10,684 nucleotides of DNA from a bacterium. Its GTDB lineage: Bacteria; Patescibacteriota; Microgenomatia; UBA1400; PJMF01. The notes under the pieces are model-generated. The model was not told where the DNA came from. It saw only the letters and a list, made by a program, of their open reading frames with translations, and searched no databases. Location: positions 1 through 10,684 of the forward strand of contig JAFRKU010000092.1 of the NCBI GenBank assembly GCA_017431585.1, in the 5' to 3' direction. The position numbers and the translations under genes were made by a program. Shown piece after piece: positions 1 to 7,504 of this stretch (position 1 is the first letter of the stretch; each line of letters begins with the position of its first letter).

Positions 1-2
1 AA

Positions 3-1037
3 AATATCGAAAAAAATGTTGAAAATGAGACAGCAAGTGGTCGATTGATGTATATATGTGGAGAAGAAAGTCCGCAACAGATTAATTTGCGGTTGGGGCG
101 GTTGTTGATAAAAGGTGAACAGATGGCAGATTTGCCGCTTGATTATATTTTGACGACGGATGCGGACGAAATTTGCGAGCTGATAAAAACACGAAAACCT
201 GCCCTGGTGATCGTGGATTCTATCCAGACTTTAGTTACGGGTGATCTTTCGGGTCAAGCGGGTAGCCTGGGACAGGTGAAAGAGTGTACCGAAAGAATTA
301 CGAATGTGGTGAAAGCCGAAAATATCCCGACGTTTTTGGTGGGACACGTGGTGAAAGGCGGGGAGATTGCTGGGCCGAAGACACTGGAGCACATGGTGGA
401 TGCGATTTTTGAGTTGAGCGGCGAGCGGTCGGGAGATTTGCGGTTTTTGCGAACGCTGAAAAATCGTTTTGGGGCAACGGATGAAGTGGGTGTTTTTCGA
501 ATGGCTGAGAACGGCATGGTAGAAGTGAAAAATCCTAGCGAGTACTTTTTGCAGAGCGCGCAATTGAAAGTGCCAGGCAGTGGCGTGGTCTGCCTGCTGG
601 AGGGGACGCGACCGATTTTGACGGAAGTGCAAGCACTGGTGGTGCCGAGCCAGCTAGCGATGCCCAGACGAGTGGGACGAGGGGTGGATTTATCTCGAGT
701 CCAGGTATTGGCGGCTGTCTTGCAAAAGCATTGTCATTTGCCATTGGGGACGTGTGATATCTTTTTGAGCGTGGTGGGCGGGATGAGTGTGCGCGAGAGT
801 GGGATTGATTTGGGTTTGGCGGTGGCGCTGGCGAGCTCGATGAATGAGAAGACTTTGCCGGAAAAATCTGTGTTTATTGGGGAGGTGGGGCTGATGGGGG
901 AAATTCGGCCGGTGAGTAATTTTGAACGGCGGATCAAGGAAGTGAAACGTTTGGGATACGAGCAGATTTACAGTTTCCAGACGCACCAGAAGGTGAGCGG
1001 GTTGTTGCGAGATCTGGGAATACAGGGGACAAATTGA
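3..1037 (+). CDS. radA: DNA repair protein RadA, 5'-truncated by window edge
   Basis: RadA (Sms) is a RecA-like ATPase and DNA helicase that promotes branch migration during homologous recombination. The frame is open from base 3, so the TTG/ATG pair at 45-50 is internal and not the start. About 344 residues are present against roughly 450 in the family, so the zinc finger and Walker A lie upstream of the window. Visible here are the CGEES motif just after base 57, the Walker B strand ALVIVDSIQT at about 201-230, the RadA-specific KNRFG motif at 459-473 followed by GVFRM, and a C-terminal Lon-like (S16-type) domain with SGIDLGLAVALASS and FIGEVGLMGEIRPV. In RadA this last domain is a DNA-binding scaffold and not a protease. 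The gene ends at TGA 1035-1037 and converges on the minus-strand block. The family assignment is secure; only the N-terminus is unseen. Confidence 0.96.
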   Translation, partial: NIEKNVENETASGRLMYICGEESPQQINLRLGRLLIKGEQMADLPLDYILTTDADEICELIKTRKPALVIVDSIQTLVTGDLSGQAGSLGQVKECTERITNVVKAENIPTFLVGHVVKGGEIAGPKTLEHMVDAIFELSGERSGDLRFLRTLKNRFGATDEVGVFRMAENGMVEVKNPSEYFLQSAQLKVPGSGVVCLLEGTRPILTEVQALVVPSQLAMPRRVGRGVDLSRVQVLAAVLQKHCHLPLGTCDIFLSVVGGMSVRESGIDLGLAVALASSMNEKTLPEKSVFIGEVGLMGEIRPVSNFERRIKEVKRLGYEQIYSFQTHQKVSGLLRDLGIQGTN

Positions 1038-1206
1038 TTCCCGCAAATTTTGCAAGAATAATCCAGGTGCGAAAAAAAGATTATTGCAGAATTTGCAAGA
1101 ATAAAAATCAGGTTTTAGGTTATTGTGGCAAAATTTGCGGAAATAGTGAACAAAATGTGAACGGAATTATTACCGCAAAATGTGCGGAAATAATGTTATT
1201 GCAAGA
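1036..1206. repeat. Array of four imperfect palindromic repeats
   Basis: The gap between radA and the convergent 99-aa gene contains four related units centred near 1048, 1091, 1133 and 1180, so 42 to 47 bp apart. The approximate consensus is ATTATTnCCGCAAA continuing as ATTTGCGGAAATAAT, itself palindromic around GCAAAATTTGC. The 13-mer at 1041-1053 is a perfect inverted copy of 1128-1140. TTTGCAAGAATAA is directly repeated at 1049-1061 and 1092-1104, and GCAAAATTTGCGGAAATA (1128-1145) recurs with one change at 1175-1192. A partial fifth unit starts near 1195. The layout resembles REP or iteron-type intergenic repeats. Function is unknown. Confidence 0.8.
1166..1194. terminator. Hairpin between convergent genes, possible weak bidirectional terminator
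   Basis: The fourth palindrome forms a hairpin with 12-position arms (1166-1177 and 1183-1194), one mismatch and a 5-nt loop. It sits between the stop codons of radA (+) and the 99-aa gene (-), where a shared terminator would be expected. No uridine run follows on either strand, so this is not a canonical intrinsic terminator. It may instead be just one unit of the repeat array. Confidence 0.35.
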
Positions 1207-1495
1207 TGTAACCGAGGAGAAAAGCGAACACAAAAGCGATGATTAAGAGGCCAGCAACCACACAACCGGCAATAATGAGACTTATGCGCCGGGCGCGATG
1301 AAGTTTCGCTGTGATAGTGTGCGAGTCATAATGATCGCGGCGCGCTTTAAGGCGGATGTCACAACTGGATAAGGCGTAGCTGATGAGAAAAATGATGATA
1401 AAGTAGCAGCTCATTTGAAGGATAACGAAAATAGTCGGATGGGCACGGTAAAACTGGTCTAGTAAGGCACTGGTGGCGGAGATGACGTCGGACAT
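1196..1495 (-). CDS. Small membrane protein with two predicted spans
   Basis: This 99-residue protein is not a family I recognise. It has two strongly hydrophobic segments, residues about 21-43 and 71-97, joined by a basic loop (R48, K50, R52, R53, K64, R67, R69, R70). By the positive-inside rule the loop would be cytoplasmic with both ends outside. The ATG at 1495 lies 3 nt after the TAA of the ATPase gene, and an AAGGA sequence inside the end of that gene sits about 10-12 nt before the ATG. The two are therefore almost certainly co-transcribed and probably translationally coupled. A role as membrane partner of the ATPase is an inference from this linkage. The inferred topology is opposite to the N-terminal anchor of VirD4, which argues against a simply split VirD4. 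Confidence 0.75.
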   Translation of the reverse strand: MSDVISATSALLDQFYRAHPTIFVILQMSCYFIIIFLISYALSSCDIRLKARRDHYDSHTITAKLHRARRISLIIAGCVVAGLLIIAFVFAFLLGYILQ

Positions 1496-1498
1496 GGT

Positions 1499-3706
1499 TT
1501 AAATTTCCTTTTTGGTAGCGTAGCGTTCGCGGGAGACGCGGATGACTTTGTCGCGGTTGTGATTGGAAGCGGAAGCCAGGGGGAGCGTGTAGGCGGGGAA
1601 GGGGTAGGAAATGATGTTGTCGATGGTGACGCGGTTGATGATTTGGTGCTTATTGAGGCCAACGAGGTCTTCGGCGGTGTATTTGCCACCGTATTCGCGG
1701 GAGAAAACTTCGGCGTCTTCGCTGCCCATGACGAAAGACACCACTGAACCACAGTTGCCAAAAATAGCTTTTTGGACTTCTTCGGGGATCTGAGCGATGT
1801 ACTGATTGGCAAGAATGAGATTGAGACGGTATTTGCGGGCCTCAGAGAGAATTTTGTTGAAGGAAGTGGTGGCAAAATTCTGGAATTCGTCCACGTAAAG
1901 GTAAAAATCGCGGCGTTGGTCTTCGGGGATGTGGACGCGGCCCATGGCGGCGAGCTGGATTTTGGTGATGAGCATGGCGCCCAGGAGGGTGGCGTTGTCT
2001 TCGCCGAGCATGCCTTGGGAGAGATTGACGAGCAAAATTTTGCCTTCGTCCATGATTTGTTCGATGGAAAAGCTTGATTTATCGGAATTTACTACGTTAC
2101 GGACGAGTGGGCTGGAGACGAATTGGCCGATTTTGTTTAAAATGGGGGCAACGGCTTCGTTTTTCATCCGGTCTTGGAGAGGCTCAAATTCGCCGAGCCA
2201 GAAATTGCGCAAAACGGGGTCTTGGAGCTGAGAGAGGACTTTTTTGCGGAAGTCTTTGTCAGTGAAAAGGACGATGATATCGCCGAGTTTGGCGTTTTCA
2301 ATCTGGAGGAGGGTGAGTAGAGCGTTGCGGAGGAAGTGCTCCAGGCGGGGGCCCCAAGAGTATTCGTAGAGTTTGTGGAAAATGGAGATGATGCCGGAGG
2401 CGATGAGCTCGCGGTGCTCGATGTTGCGACCTTCGAAAAGGTTGATTTTGACGGTGCGGTCGCCATCGGCGGGATTGAAGTAGACGACGTCATTAATGCG
2501 ATCGGACGGGATATAATTGAGGAGGATATCGATGGCGTCGCCGTGGGGGTCGATGAAACAGAGGCCTTCGCCGTTGCGCAGGTCGTTGATGGCCATGTTG
2601 GCGAGCATGGTGGATTTACCGGTACCGGTTTTACCGATGACGTACATGTGGCGGCGGCGGTCGACGCGGCGGATGCCGTATTTCTGGGTTTCGTTTTTGA
2701 AGGTGGTTTGGGCAAAAACGTTGATTTCACGTTTGATGGCCGGGTCGTATTCTTTACGGACGATGGGTAAGTTTTCTGGCGGTTCACCAAGTAAATTTTT
2801 GCCCCAGGAGAGATTGGGAATGGTGGAGAGCAATTGATTGGGGAAGTGATAAATGGAGGCGAGCTCGAAAACGGAGAGGTGGAAACTGGTGGATTTGACC
2901 AGACGGCGGTCCAGCATGTGCTGGATGTGGCGGTTGGGGAGGGGGAGGGCTTGGATTTTGCGTTTGAGGGCGTTGCTTTCGGGTTTGCGCAAATTATTGA
3001 GGGCGTCGAGAATGCCGTCGAAAAAAAGCCAGGCGCGGTCGCGATCGGTGGAAACCAGGGCGACGTTGAGATTGACATTGAGACATTTAGCGTGGATTTT
3101 GCTTTCCAGGAGCGACTTTTCGAGGCCGGACATTTGAGTACTATTTGTACTCGAATCTGTGGAAGAAGATGGATTTATCAAGTTTTCATAACGTGCTTTC
3201 CAATGCTCGTCATCGTGGCCGACGATGAGTTGGATGACGGCTTTTTCCAGTTGGGTGCCTTGGGACAAGTGAGACAAAAGTGGGGCGAGGGAGTCGGTTT
3301 CGGGGCTAAATTCGCGGTAGTCTTTGAGGGGGAAGGCTTGCTCGTTTTCCAGGACGAGCGATTGGGTGAGGGAAAACAAATTGTCGGTGCGAAAGCTGGG
3401 ATTGGCCTGGGGATGAAAATAACTTAAATAATCGTCTTGGGGATGGGGCGTGATGGTGGCTTCTGGATAGTGGGCGCCGAGGGTGGACTTGATGTATTCA
3501 ATCAAGCGATCGGGGACGTAGAGATAGTAGGAAATAATTTGGTGATCCAGGGAAATTTCGAAGCTGAGTGTTTCGCGGGGCCAGAGGAGGCCGGCGTACC
3601 ATTCGTCATGGAAAGAGGGGATGACGGAGAAAAGTTCCATCATGACATCGGCATTTTTTTGACTGTCGCGACCGGTGCGGATTTCGATGAGTGAGTGATT
3701 TTGCAT
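1499..3706 (-). CDS. VirD4/TraG-like ATPase without membrane anchor
   Basis: This 735-residue protein belongs to the HerA/FtsK-like ATPases of the VirD4/TraG/TraD type, which dock DNA or protein substrates onto type IV secretion channels. Walker A is GKTGTGKS at residues 358-365. The next strand gives GLCFIDPHGDA. Walker B is YLYVDEFQNF at about 602-611, followed by LSEARKYRL and the ANQYIAQIP motif typical of TraD/TraG C-termini. The N-terminal 350 residues hold a separate domain with an FELASIYHFP motif just before the ATPase core. No transmembrane helix is visible, although VirD4 proteins normally carry two N-terminal ones. The frame is open back to a TTG at 3742, but a TGATATAAT box lies between that TTG and the ATG at 3706, so I chose 3706. 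CPR genomes often carry such ATPases; substrate and partners are unknown. No VirB4 or relaxase is in the window. Confidence 0.88.
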   Translation of the reverse strand: MQNHSLIEIRTGRDSQKNADVMMELFSVIPSFHDEWYAGLLWPRETLSFEISLDHQIISYYLYVPDRLIEYIKSTLGAHYPEATITPHPQDDYLSYFHPQANPSFRTDNLFSLTQSLVLENEQAFPLKDYREFSPETDSLAPLLSHLSQGTQLEKAVIQLIVGHDDEHWKARYENLINPSSSTDSSTNSTQMSGLEKSLLESKIHAKCLNVNLNVALVSTDRDRAWLFFDGILDALNNLRKPESNALKRKIQALPLPNRHIQHMLDRRLVKSTSFHLSVFELASIYHFPNQLLSTIPNLSWGKNLLGEPPENLPIVRKEYDPAIKREINVFAQTTFKNETQKYGIRRVDRRRHMYVIGKTGTGKSTMLANMAINDLRNGEGLCFIDPHGDAIDILLNYIPSDRINDVVYFNPADGDRTVKINLFEGRNIEHRELIASGIISIFHKLYEYSWGPRLEHFLRNALLTLLQIENAKLGDIIVLFTDKDFRKKVLSQLQDPVLRNFWLGEFEPLQDRMKNEAVAPILNKIGQFVSSPLVRNVVNSDKSSFSIEQIMDEGKILLVNLSQGMLGEDNATLLGAMLITKIQLAAMGRVHIPEDQRRDFYLYVDEFQNFATTSFNKILSEARKYRLNLILANQYIAQIPEEVQKAIFGNCGSVVSFVMGSEDAEVFSREYGGKYTAEDLVGLNKHQIINRVTIDNIISYPFPAYTLPLASASNHNRDKVIRVSRERYATKKEI

Positions 3707-3719
3707 GCTAAACAAGCGT

Positions 3720-3728
3720 ATTATATCA
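3720..3728 (-). promoter_or_regulatory. Extended -10 promoter of the ATPase gene
   Basis: On the minus strand TGATATAAT forms a perfect extended -10 (TGnTATAAT), 13 nt before the ATG at 3706. I see no good -35 at the right distance, which an extended -10 can compensate for. It lies in the 48-bp gap after the fibre gene, so the ATPase could be transcribed separately from it. The predicted leader would be only about 6-7 nt. Confidence 0.6.
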
Positions 3729-3754
3729 TTAAATTGGGCCAAACGGGCGAGCAG

Positions 3755-6700
3755 TTAGCGCAAGGTCATCCAGGCGAAAGTGGTGCGGTTGGCATCGGTG
3801 GCTTGACAAGCGAAGAAGCTGCCTTGGTCGAGGTCGTAGTAAATCTTGCCTTCGGTGTCGGCGGTGCAAGCGCCGATGGAGCCGCTGGCTTGTGGAGTGA
3901 GCTGGAGGCTGCCGTTGGCTTTGATGTTGCCGTTGACGTCGAGGGCTTCGGTGGGGGTGGCGGTGCCGATACCGATGTTGCCGTTGGGCAAGATGGTGAA
4001 GAGAGAGGTGGCAGTGCCGTCGGAGCCGACAGTGCGGATGTTGAAGCTGGATTGCGTGGCTAAATCAAGATAATTTTGCTTGTCGGCGCTGTCGAGATAG
4101 AGATTGCCGCGCAGCAGCAGAGTGGGCGAGGTGGTATCCAGATTGGTGAGCGCCACCGGCGCGTCATCGAGGCTGGTGCCGCCGAATTGGACGTTTTTGG
4201 CGCCTTTGGTGGAGAGCGTCTGGCCGACTTTTTGCCACAGAGAAGAACCAGTGGCGGCGACGGATTCGTCGGTGAGGTAGTTGAGATTGAGTTGGCCGAT
4301 TTTAACGGCGTGACCGTCTTTGGCAGCAGTGGTGATCTTGATGGTGAGAGTGTCGTTGGCAGTCAGGCCCAAAGTGGCCAATTCTTCGCTGGTGAGGGTG
4401 AGCGGCTGGCTATCGGTGAGGCCCGAGCGCCAGGCGGCGGCAGTGGTGCTAACTTGATTGGTTTTGGTGAAGTTGATATTGGTGCCAGAGCGCAAGATTT
4501 CCAGGTCGACGTGGTTGTCTTCGGGATTGGTGGTGCTGGTGGCGAAATCCAGAGTGAGAGCGGCGTCTTTCCAAGAGACGAAGTTGGCGGGGAGGCGAAT
4601 TTGGACGGTGGTATCAAAGTCATTGAGTTCGCTTTGGCTGGATTGCCATTGGTAGTAGTTGGTGCGAGCAGTGGCGCCAATGCTTTCGGTGCCAGAAGAG
4701 AAAGTGCCGGAATTATTGGTGCCGTCACCGGTGATAACAGCGCCGGCGTACTCGACGTCGAGGGTGAGACGGCAGTCAAGACCGGAACAGTTGCTGGAGC
4801 TGGCGGAGGCGGAAGTGGTTGGCTCGCTGTTGCCCAGGCCCGTAGGGACAAAATCGGTGCCGTTGTAAATGTACAAGATTTGGCCGATGGTATCGTAGAC
4901 GACGTCGCCGACTTTTTGGCCGACTTTGGCAAACGGTTTGCCGATGGAGGTGGGGAGTTTGAGGCCTTGGTTGTCGCCGTGGCTGGTTTCCAGGCGGCCG
5001 CCGGAGGTGAGCGTGGTATTGGTGGTCAGGGAGCCGTCGGCATTGAATTGAAGCGATAATTTGTTGCCGGCGTAAATGCCGCCAGTGGTGGTGGTCAAGG
5101 CTTCGCGTTTGGCAAGTTGGTAATCGCTGAGATTATCGTAAATGGTGGTGGTGGAATTGTCGGTGAGGGTGGCGACCAGATAGTATTTATCGGAATCGGC
5201 CAGAGAGCGATACAATTTGCGGGCAGTGACGCCGAGATCGCTGCTGGCTAGTGGTAGATTGGACACTTTGACAGTGCGACCGTCGCCGGTGACTTTGATA
5301 GGAGTGGAGGCGGAAGAGGCGCTGCCTTCTTGGCCAGCGATGACATAGGTCATTTTGTAGCGATAGTTACCGGTGGAATTAGTGTTGGTGGCGGCAGTGC
5401 CCAGGGAAGCGTCGCCGATGTTGTCATAGATACTGGTAGTTGTGTTGTCAGTGATGGTTTTGAGGAAGAAAAGTTGGGAGCCGTTTTTGGTGGTGCGATA
5501 GAGATTGCGAGCGACAATGCTGGGATGATCGGAAACGGCGATATCGGTGATTAAGATTGATTTACCGGAATTTTTCAAAGTATAAGTGGCCAGTGGACTA
5601 AGTGAGGTTTCCACACCGGTATCGGTGACGAAAGTATAAGCGTAGGTATAATCGCCGGCTTCAATGGCGCTGAGCCCCTCATTGCTGTCTTGGAAGCGGG
5701 CGGCTTGAGTGGGAGAATCGATGCGGCGCAAGGCGTTGAGATCGGTAACGTCTTCGCTTAAAGTGACACGATCCAGACTAGGAGCGGTGGTGTATTCGAA
5801 AGCTAAACTGCCTTTGCTAACGGTGAGGCGTTGGCTGGGATTGGTGGTATTCAGGCCCAAATAGCCGTCTTGGGTGAGAGTGAGGGCGTTTTGGCCAGCG
5901 GCGGAGCGGAAAGACAAAGTATCTTGGTAATTCACGCTAGATTGAGCGGCAGACAAGTTGACTTGCGCAGAGAAGGTGGCATCGCCGGTGACGAAAAGAT
6001 TGGCTGGTTTGTCGGTGGAGCCGACGTAGACGTTGCCGCTGCCAGGCAATAAGTAGATATCGCCGGTTTCGGAGACGAGATTGAGGCGGCCTAGATTGAT
6101 GAGAGAGGAATTGTCGGTGCCGAGTTTGATGTTGCCGTCGCCGTCAACGACCGGAATGGTATTGGCGGTGGCGCGATCGGAGACGCCGTAGCCTTGAACG
6201 GTTTCAGAATTGAGCGCGTAGGGCACGGATTTGATAAGTTGGCGAGGATAGAGGACTTCGTCATCGACGGTGATTTGCAACCAAACGCTGGAATGCTGGG
6301 CAAAAACATTGCCCAAACTGACGCCACAATTGAAATCATCGCTGCCTTCGCCACGGCCGCCGCCTAGGTTAACGGAGAAGATGCCGTTGGAGTTGGGGGT
6401 AACTTGGCACAAATTGGAATCCCACAAGATGTTGCCGCCTACCGGAGGAGGCGTGTTGCCGCCAGAGGTGTCATACAGGCTAAAGCGCATGGCTTTAGTC
6501 TGGGTGATAGAGGATTGGTCGGCGTCGCTTAAGCGGCCTTGGAAAGTGAGAATGCGCGGAGGTGTGACGGCTTCTTGGGTATCGTTTTGGGCGGCAAAAT
6601 TGGGGTTGGCATGGCGAATCAGTTGGCCCAAACCGAGAACGCTGGCGCCAATGCCAAAAACAACCACGGCCAAAAAGCCCATATTGGCATATGGGCTGGT

Positions 6701-7183
6701 GGTGGAAATGGTGCTGGCGACAAAAGCGTCGGAGTCGGTGGCGTCTGTGTGGTCGGCGTCACTATTGTTATAGAAGCTGACGGCGTCGTAGGGATTGAAG
6801 TTGGTGGGCGCGGTGGGCGTGAAATCGACGATTTGGCCTTGCAAAATTTGTTGGATGCTGCCCAATTGTTTGACGGTTTTGGTGGAGGAAGCGAGGGTGA
6901 GAGAAGATTTTTTAGTAGACTTTTTTTGCTCAACAGTGGATTTTAACTTTGGTTTATCAGTGGTTTTTTGTTTTGCACTGCGCGGTATTTTGACCGGATC
7001 GAGGGATTGAGTGGCCTTAAAATCGGCTTTTTTCTTGGCGGTGGGCTGCGGAGAAGCGGACATGGCGGAAGCCGTTTTTGCCTGGGCAGAAGAAGGAACA
7101 GCACTGGCCGGCTGCGACAATGGATCGAGAGTGGCGCGACTGGATGCTAGATAAGAATTCAGTAGCGATCGATGTTTTTTCAT
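3755..7183 (-). CDS. Large membrane-anchored, tail-fibre-like surface protein
   Basis: This 1142-residue protein is a likely cell-surface fibre or adhesin. It opens with a long cytoplasmic tail (residues 1-165) rich in K, S, T, A and P, then one membrane span at about 166-189 (GFLAVVVFGIGASVLGLG). The rest would be outside. Residues 210-330 match the ILTFQGRLSD ... FSLYD ... GIFSVNLG ... WLQITV ... SVPYALN pattern shared by many bacterial surface and fibre-like proteins. Residues 340-460 carry short beta repeats such as NLFVTGDATF and GLNTTNPSQRLTV. Two fibronectin-III-like modules follow (about 510-600 and 604-700). The C-terminus has GNIGIGTATPTEALDVNGNI and a GKIYYDLDQGSFFACQ ending with cysteines C1106 and C1126, a tail-fibre-like signature. 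There is no LPxTG sorting signal or C-terminal span, so sortase anchoring is unlikely. ATG 7183 is the chosen start; no Shine-Dalgarno sequence precedes it. The binding target is unknown. Confidence 0.88.
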   Translation of the reverse strand: MKKHRSLLNSYLASSRATLDPLSQPASAVPSSAQAKTASAMSASPQPTAKKKADFKATQSLDPVKIPRSAKQKTTDKPKLKSTVEQKKSTKKSSLTLASSTKTVKQLGSIQQILQGQIVDFTPTAPTNFNPYDAVSFYNNSDADHTDATDSDAFVASTISTTSPYANMGFLAVVVFGIGASVLGLGQLIRHANPNFAAQNDTQEAVTPPRILTFQGRLSDADQSSITQTKAMRFSLYDTSGGNTPPPVGGNILWDSNLCQVTPNSNGIFSVNLGGGRGEGSDDFNCGVSLGNVFAQHSSVWLQITVDDEVLYPRQLIKSVPYALNSETVQGYGVSDRATANTIPVVDGDGNIKLGTDNSSLINLGRLNLVSETGDIYLLPGSGNVYVGSTDKPANLFVTGDATFSAQVNLSAAQSSVNYQDTLSFRSAAGQNALTLTQDGYLGLNTTNPSQRLTVSKGSLAFEYTTAPSLDRVTLSEDVTDLNALRRIDSPTQAARFQDSNEGLSAIEAGDYTYAYTFVTDTGVETSLSPLATYTLKNSGKSILITDIAVSDHPSIVARNLYRTTKNGSQLFFLKTITDNTTTSIYDNIGDASLGTAATNTNSTGNYRYKMTYVIAGQEGSASSASTPIKVTGDGRTVKVSNLPLASSDLGVTARKLYRSLADSDKYYLVATLTDNSTTTIYDNLSDYQLAKREALTTTTGGIYAGNKLSLQFNADGSLTTNTTLTSGGRLETSHGDNQGLKLPTSIGKPFAKVGQKVGDVVYDTIGQILYIYNGTDFVPTGLGNSEPTTSASASSSNCSGLDCRLTLDVEYAGAVITGDGTNNSGTFSSGTESIGATARTNYYQWQSSQSELNDFDTTVQIRLPANFVSWKDAALTLDFATSTTNPEDNHVDLEILRSGTNINFTKTNQVSTTAAAWRSGLTDSQPLTLTSEELATLGLTANDTLTIKITTAAKDGHAVKIGQLNLNYLTDESVAATGSSLWQKVGQTLSTKGAKNVQFGGTSLDDAPVALTNLDTTSPTLLLRGNLYLDSADKQNYLDLATQSSFNIRTVGSDGTATSLFTILPNGNIGIGTATPTEALDVNGNIKANGSLQLTPQASGSIGACTADTEGKIYYDLDQGSFFACQATDANRTTFAWMTLR
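5084..5656 (-). repeat. Tandem duplication of a fibronectin-III-like module
   Basis: Residues about 510-600 and 604-700 of the 1142-aa protein are homologous modules offset by 96 residues. The first has ARNLYR and TITDNTTTSIYDN; the second has ARKLYR and TLTDNSTTTIYDN. The two copies are diverged at DNA level, so this is an old internal duplication within a surface protein. Confidence 0.75.
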
Positions 7184-7205
7184 AATGTTTATTTGTTTAT
7201 TTTCC

Positions 7206-7257
7206 CCTGACAGACAGGATGTGGACGAATAGCAACGAGGAGACGCTATTGTCTGTC
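7206..7257 (-). promoter_or_regulatory. Structured 5' leader of the fibre gene
   Basis: The inferred 88-nt leader can form a two-part hairpin. The outer stem pairs 7251-7257 with 7209-7215 (7 bp, perfect). The stacked inner stem pairs 7245-7250 with 7228-7233 (6 bp, perfect), with an 11-nt loop and a 12-nt bulge on the 3' side. A competing 4-bp hairpin (7206-7209 with 7215-7218) overlaps the outer stem, so the two cannot form together. I recognise no riboswitch class. A role in stability or translation control is inferred. Confidence 0.45.
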
Positions 7258-7277
7258 AAAATTTTTTGCTGGTATCT

Positions 7278-7306
7278 AGTATAAACAAAAATTTTACAAT
7301 CGTCAA
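7278..7306 (-). promoter_or_regulatory. Sigma70-type promoter of the fibre gene
   Basis: On the minus strand TTGACG (7306-7301) and TATACT (7283-7278) are separated by exactly 17 bp. The start of transcription would be near 7271, giving a leader of about 88 nt before the ATG at 7183. Both boxes are one base from consensus. Confidence 0.75.
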
Positions 7307-7375
7307 GTGTTTTTGCGGAGCAATTTTGAAGTGACGGAAAATTGTGAGCGGAGAAAAATATGATGGGTGTATCAA

Positions 7376-7449
7376 GGTATAATTTTTGAATATGAAAAAT
7401 TAAGCCTATAATATTTGAAACTGAGGAAAATACTAAACCTATAATATTT
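7376..7449 (+). repeat. Tandem TATAAT-bearing repeats in an AT-rich tract
   Basis: The 12-mer CCTATAATATTT occurs at 7405-7416 and 7438-7449, and a related GGTATAATTTTT at 7376-7387. The TATAAT boxes therefore start at 7378, 7407 and 7440, 29 and 33 bp apart. Only poor -35 matches are visible (TTGAAA at 7415-7420 is 19 bp before the last box). They may be weak promoters reading towards the small ORF at 7505, or simply an AT-rich repeat. Confidence 0.45.
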
Positions 7450-7504
7450 TTGTCCACACATCTGCGCCTGGAAATATCGGCAAAGGACGATCAAGGAAGC
7501 GACG

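Noticed and set aside
1034..1246. 70-codon plus-strand ORF from a TTG after radA
   Set aside because: It runs through the palindromic repeat array and into the end of the 99-aa gene on the other strand, overlaps the radA stop, and has no coding character or ribosome binding site.
2164..3078. 304-codon minus-strand ORF overlapping the ATPase in another frame
   Set aside because: Very P/S/T-rich out-of-frame reading of the ATPase coding sequence, which holds Walker A in the correct frame over the same stretch.
2834..3427. 197-codon plus-strand ORF opposite the ATPase
   Set aside because: Antisense shadow; the minus strand carries a full ATPase with ordered motifs.
3707..3742. N-terminal extension of the ATPase from TTG 3742
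   Set aside because: The extended -10 box at 3720-3728 lies inside it, and the ATG at 3706 gives a natural start. It remains possible if the gene is only read from the fibre promoter.
4076..5059. 327-codon plus-strand ORF opposite the fibre gene
   Set aside because: It is the antisense shadow of a T/S/A-rich gene in a G-skewed strand. Its G/A/V/E-rich composition has no domain pattern, while the minus frame has recognisable repeats and motifs.
7197..7457. 86-codon minus-strand ORF upstream of the fibre gene
   Set aside because: It covers the fibre promoter, its leader hairpin and the TATAAT repeats; its NIIGLxF repeat is just the translated 33-bp DNA repeat. It has a GTG start with no ribosome binding site.
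7450..7458. DnaA-box-like TTGTCCACA next to an AT-rich tract, possible replication origin
   Set aside because: One near-match only, no cluster of boxes, no dnaA/dnaN neighbours, and the strand skew keeps the same sign on both sides.
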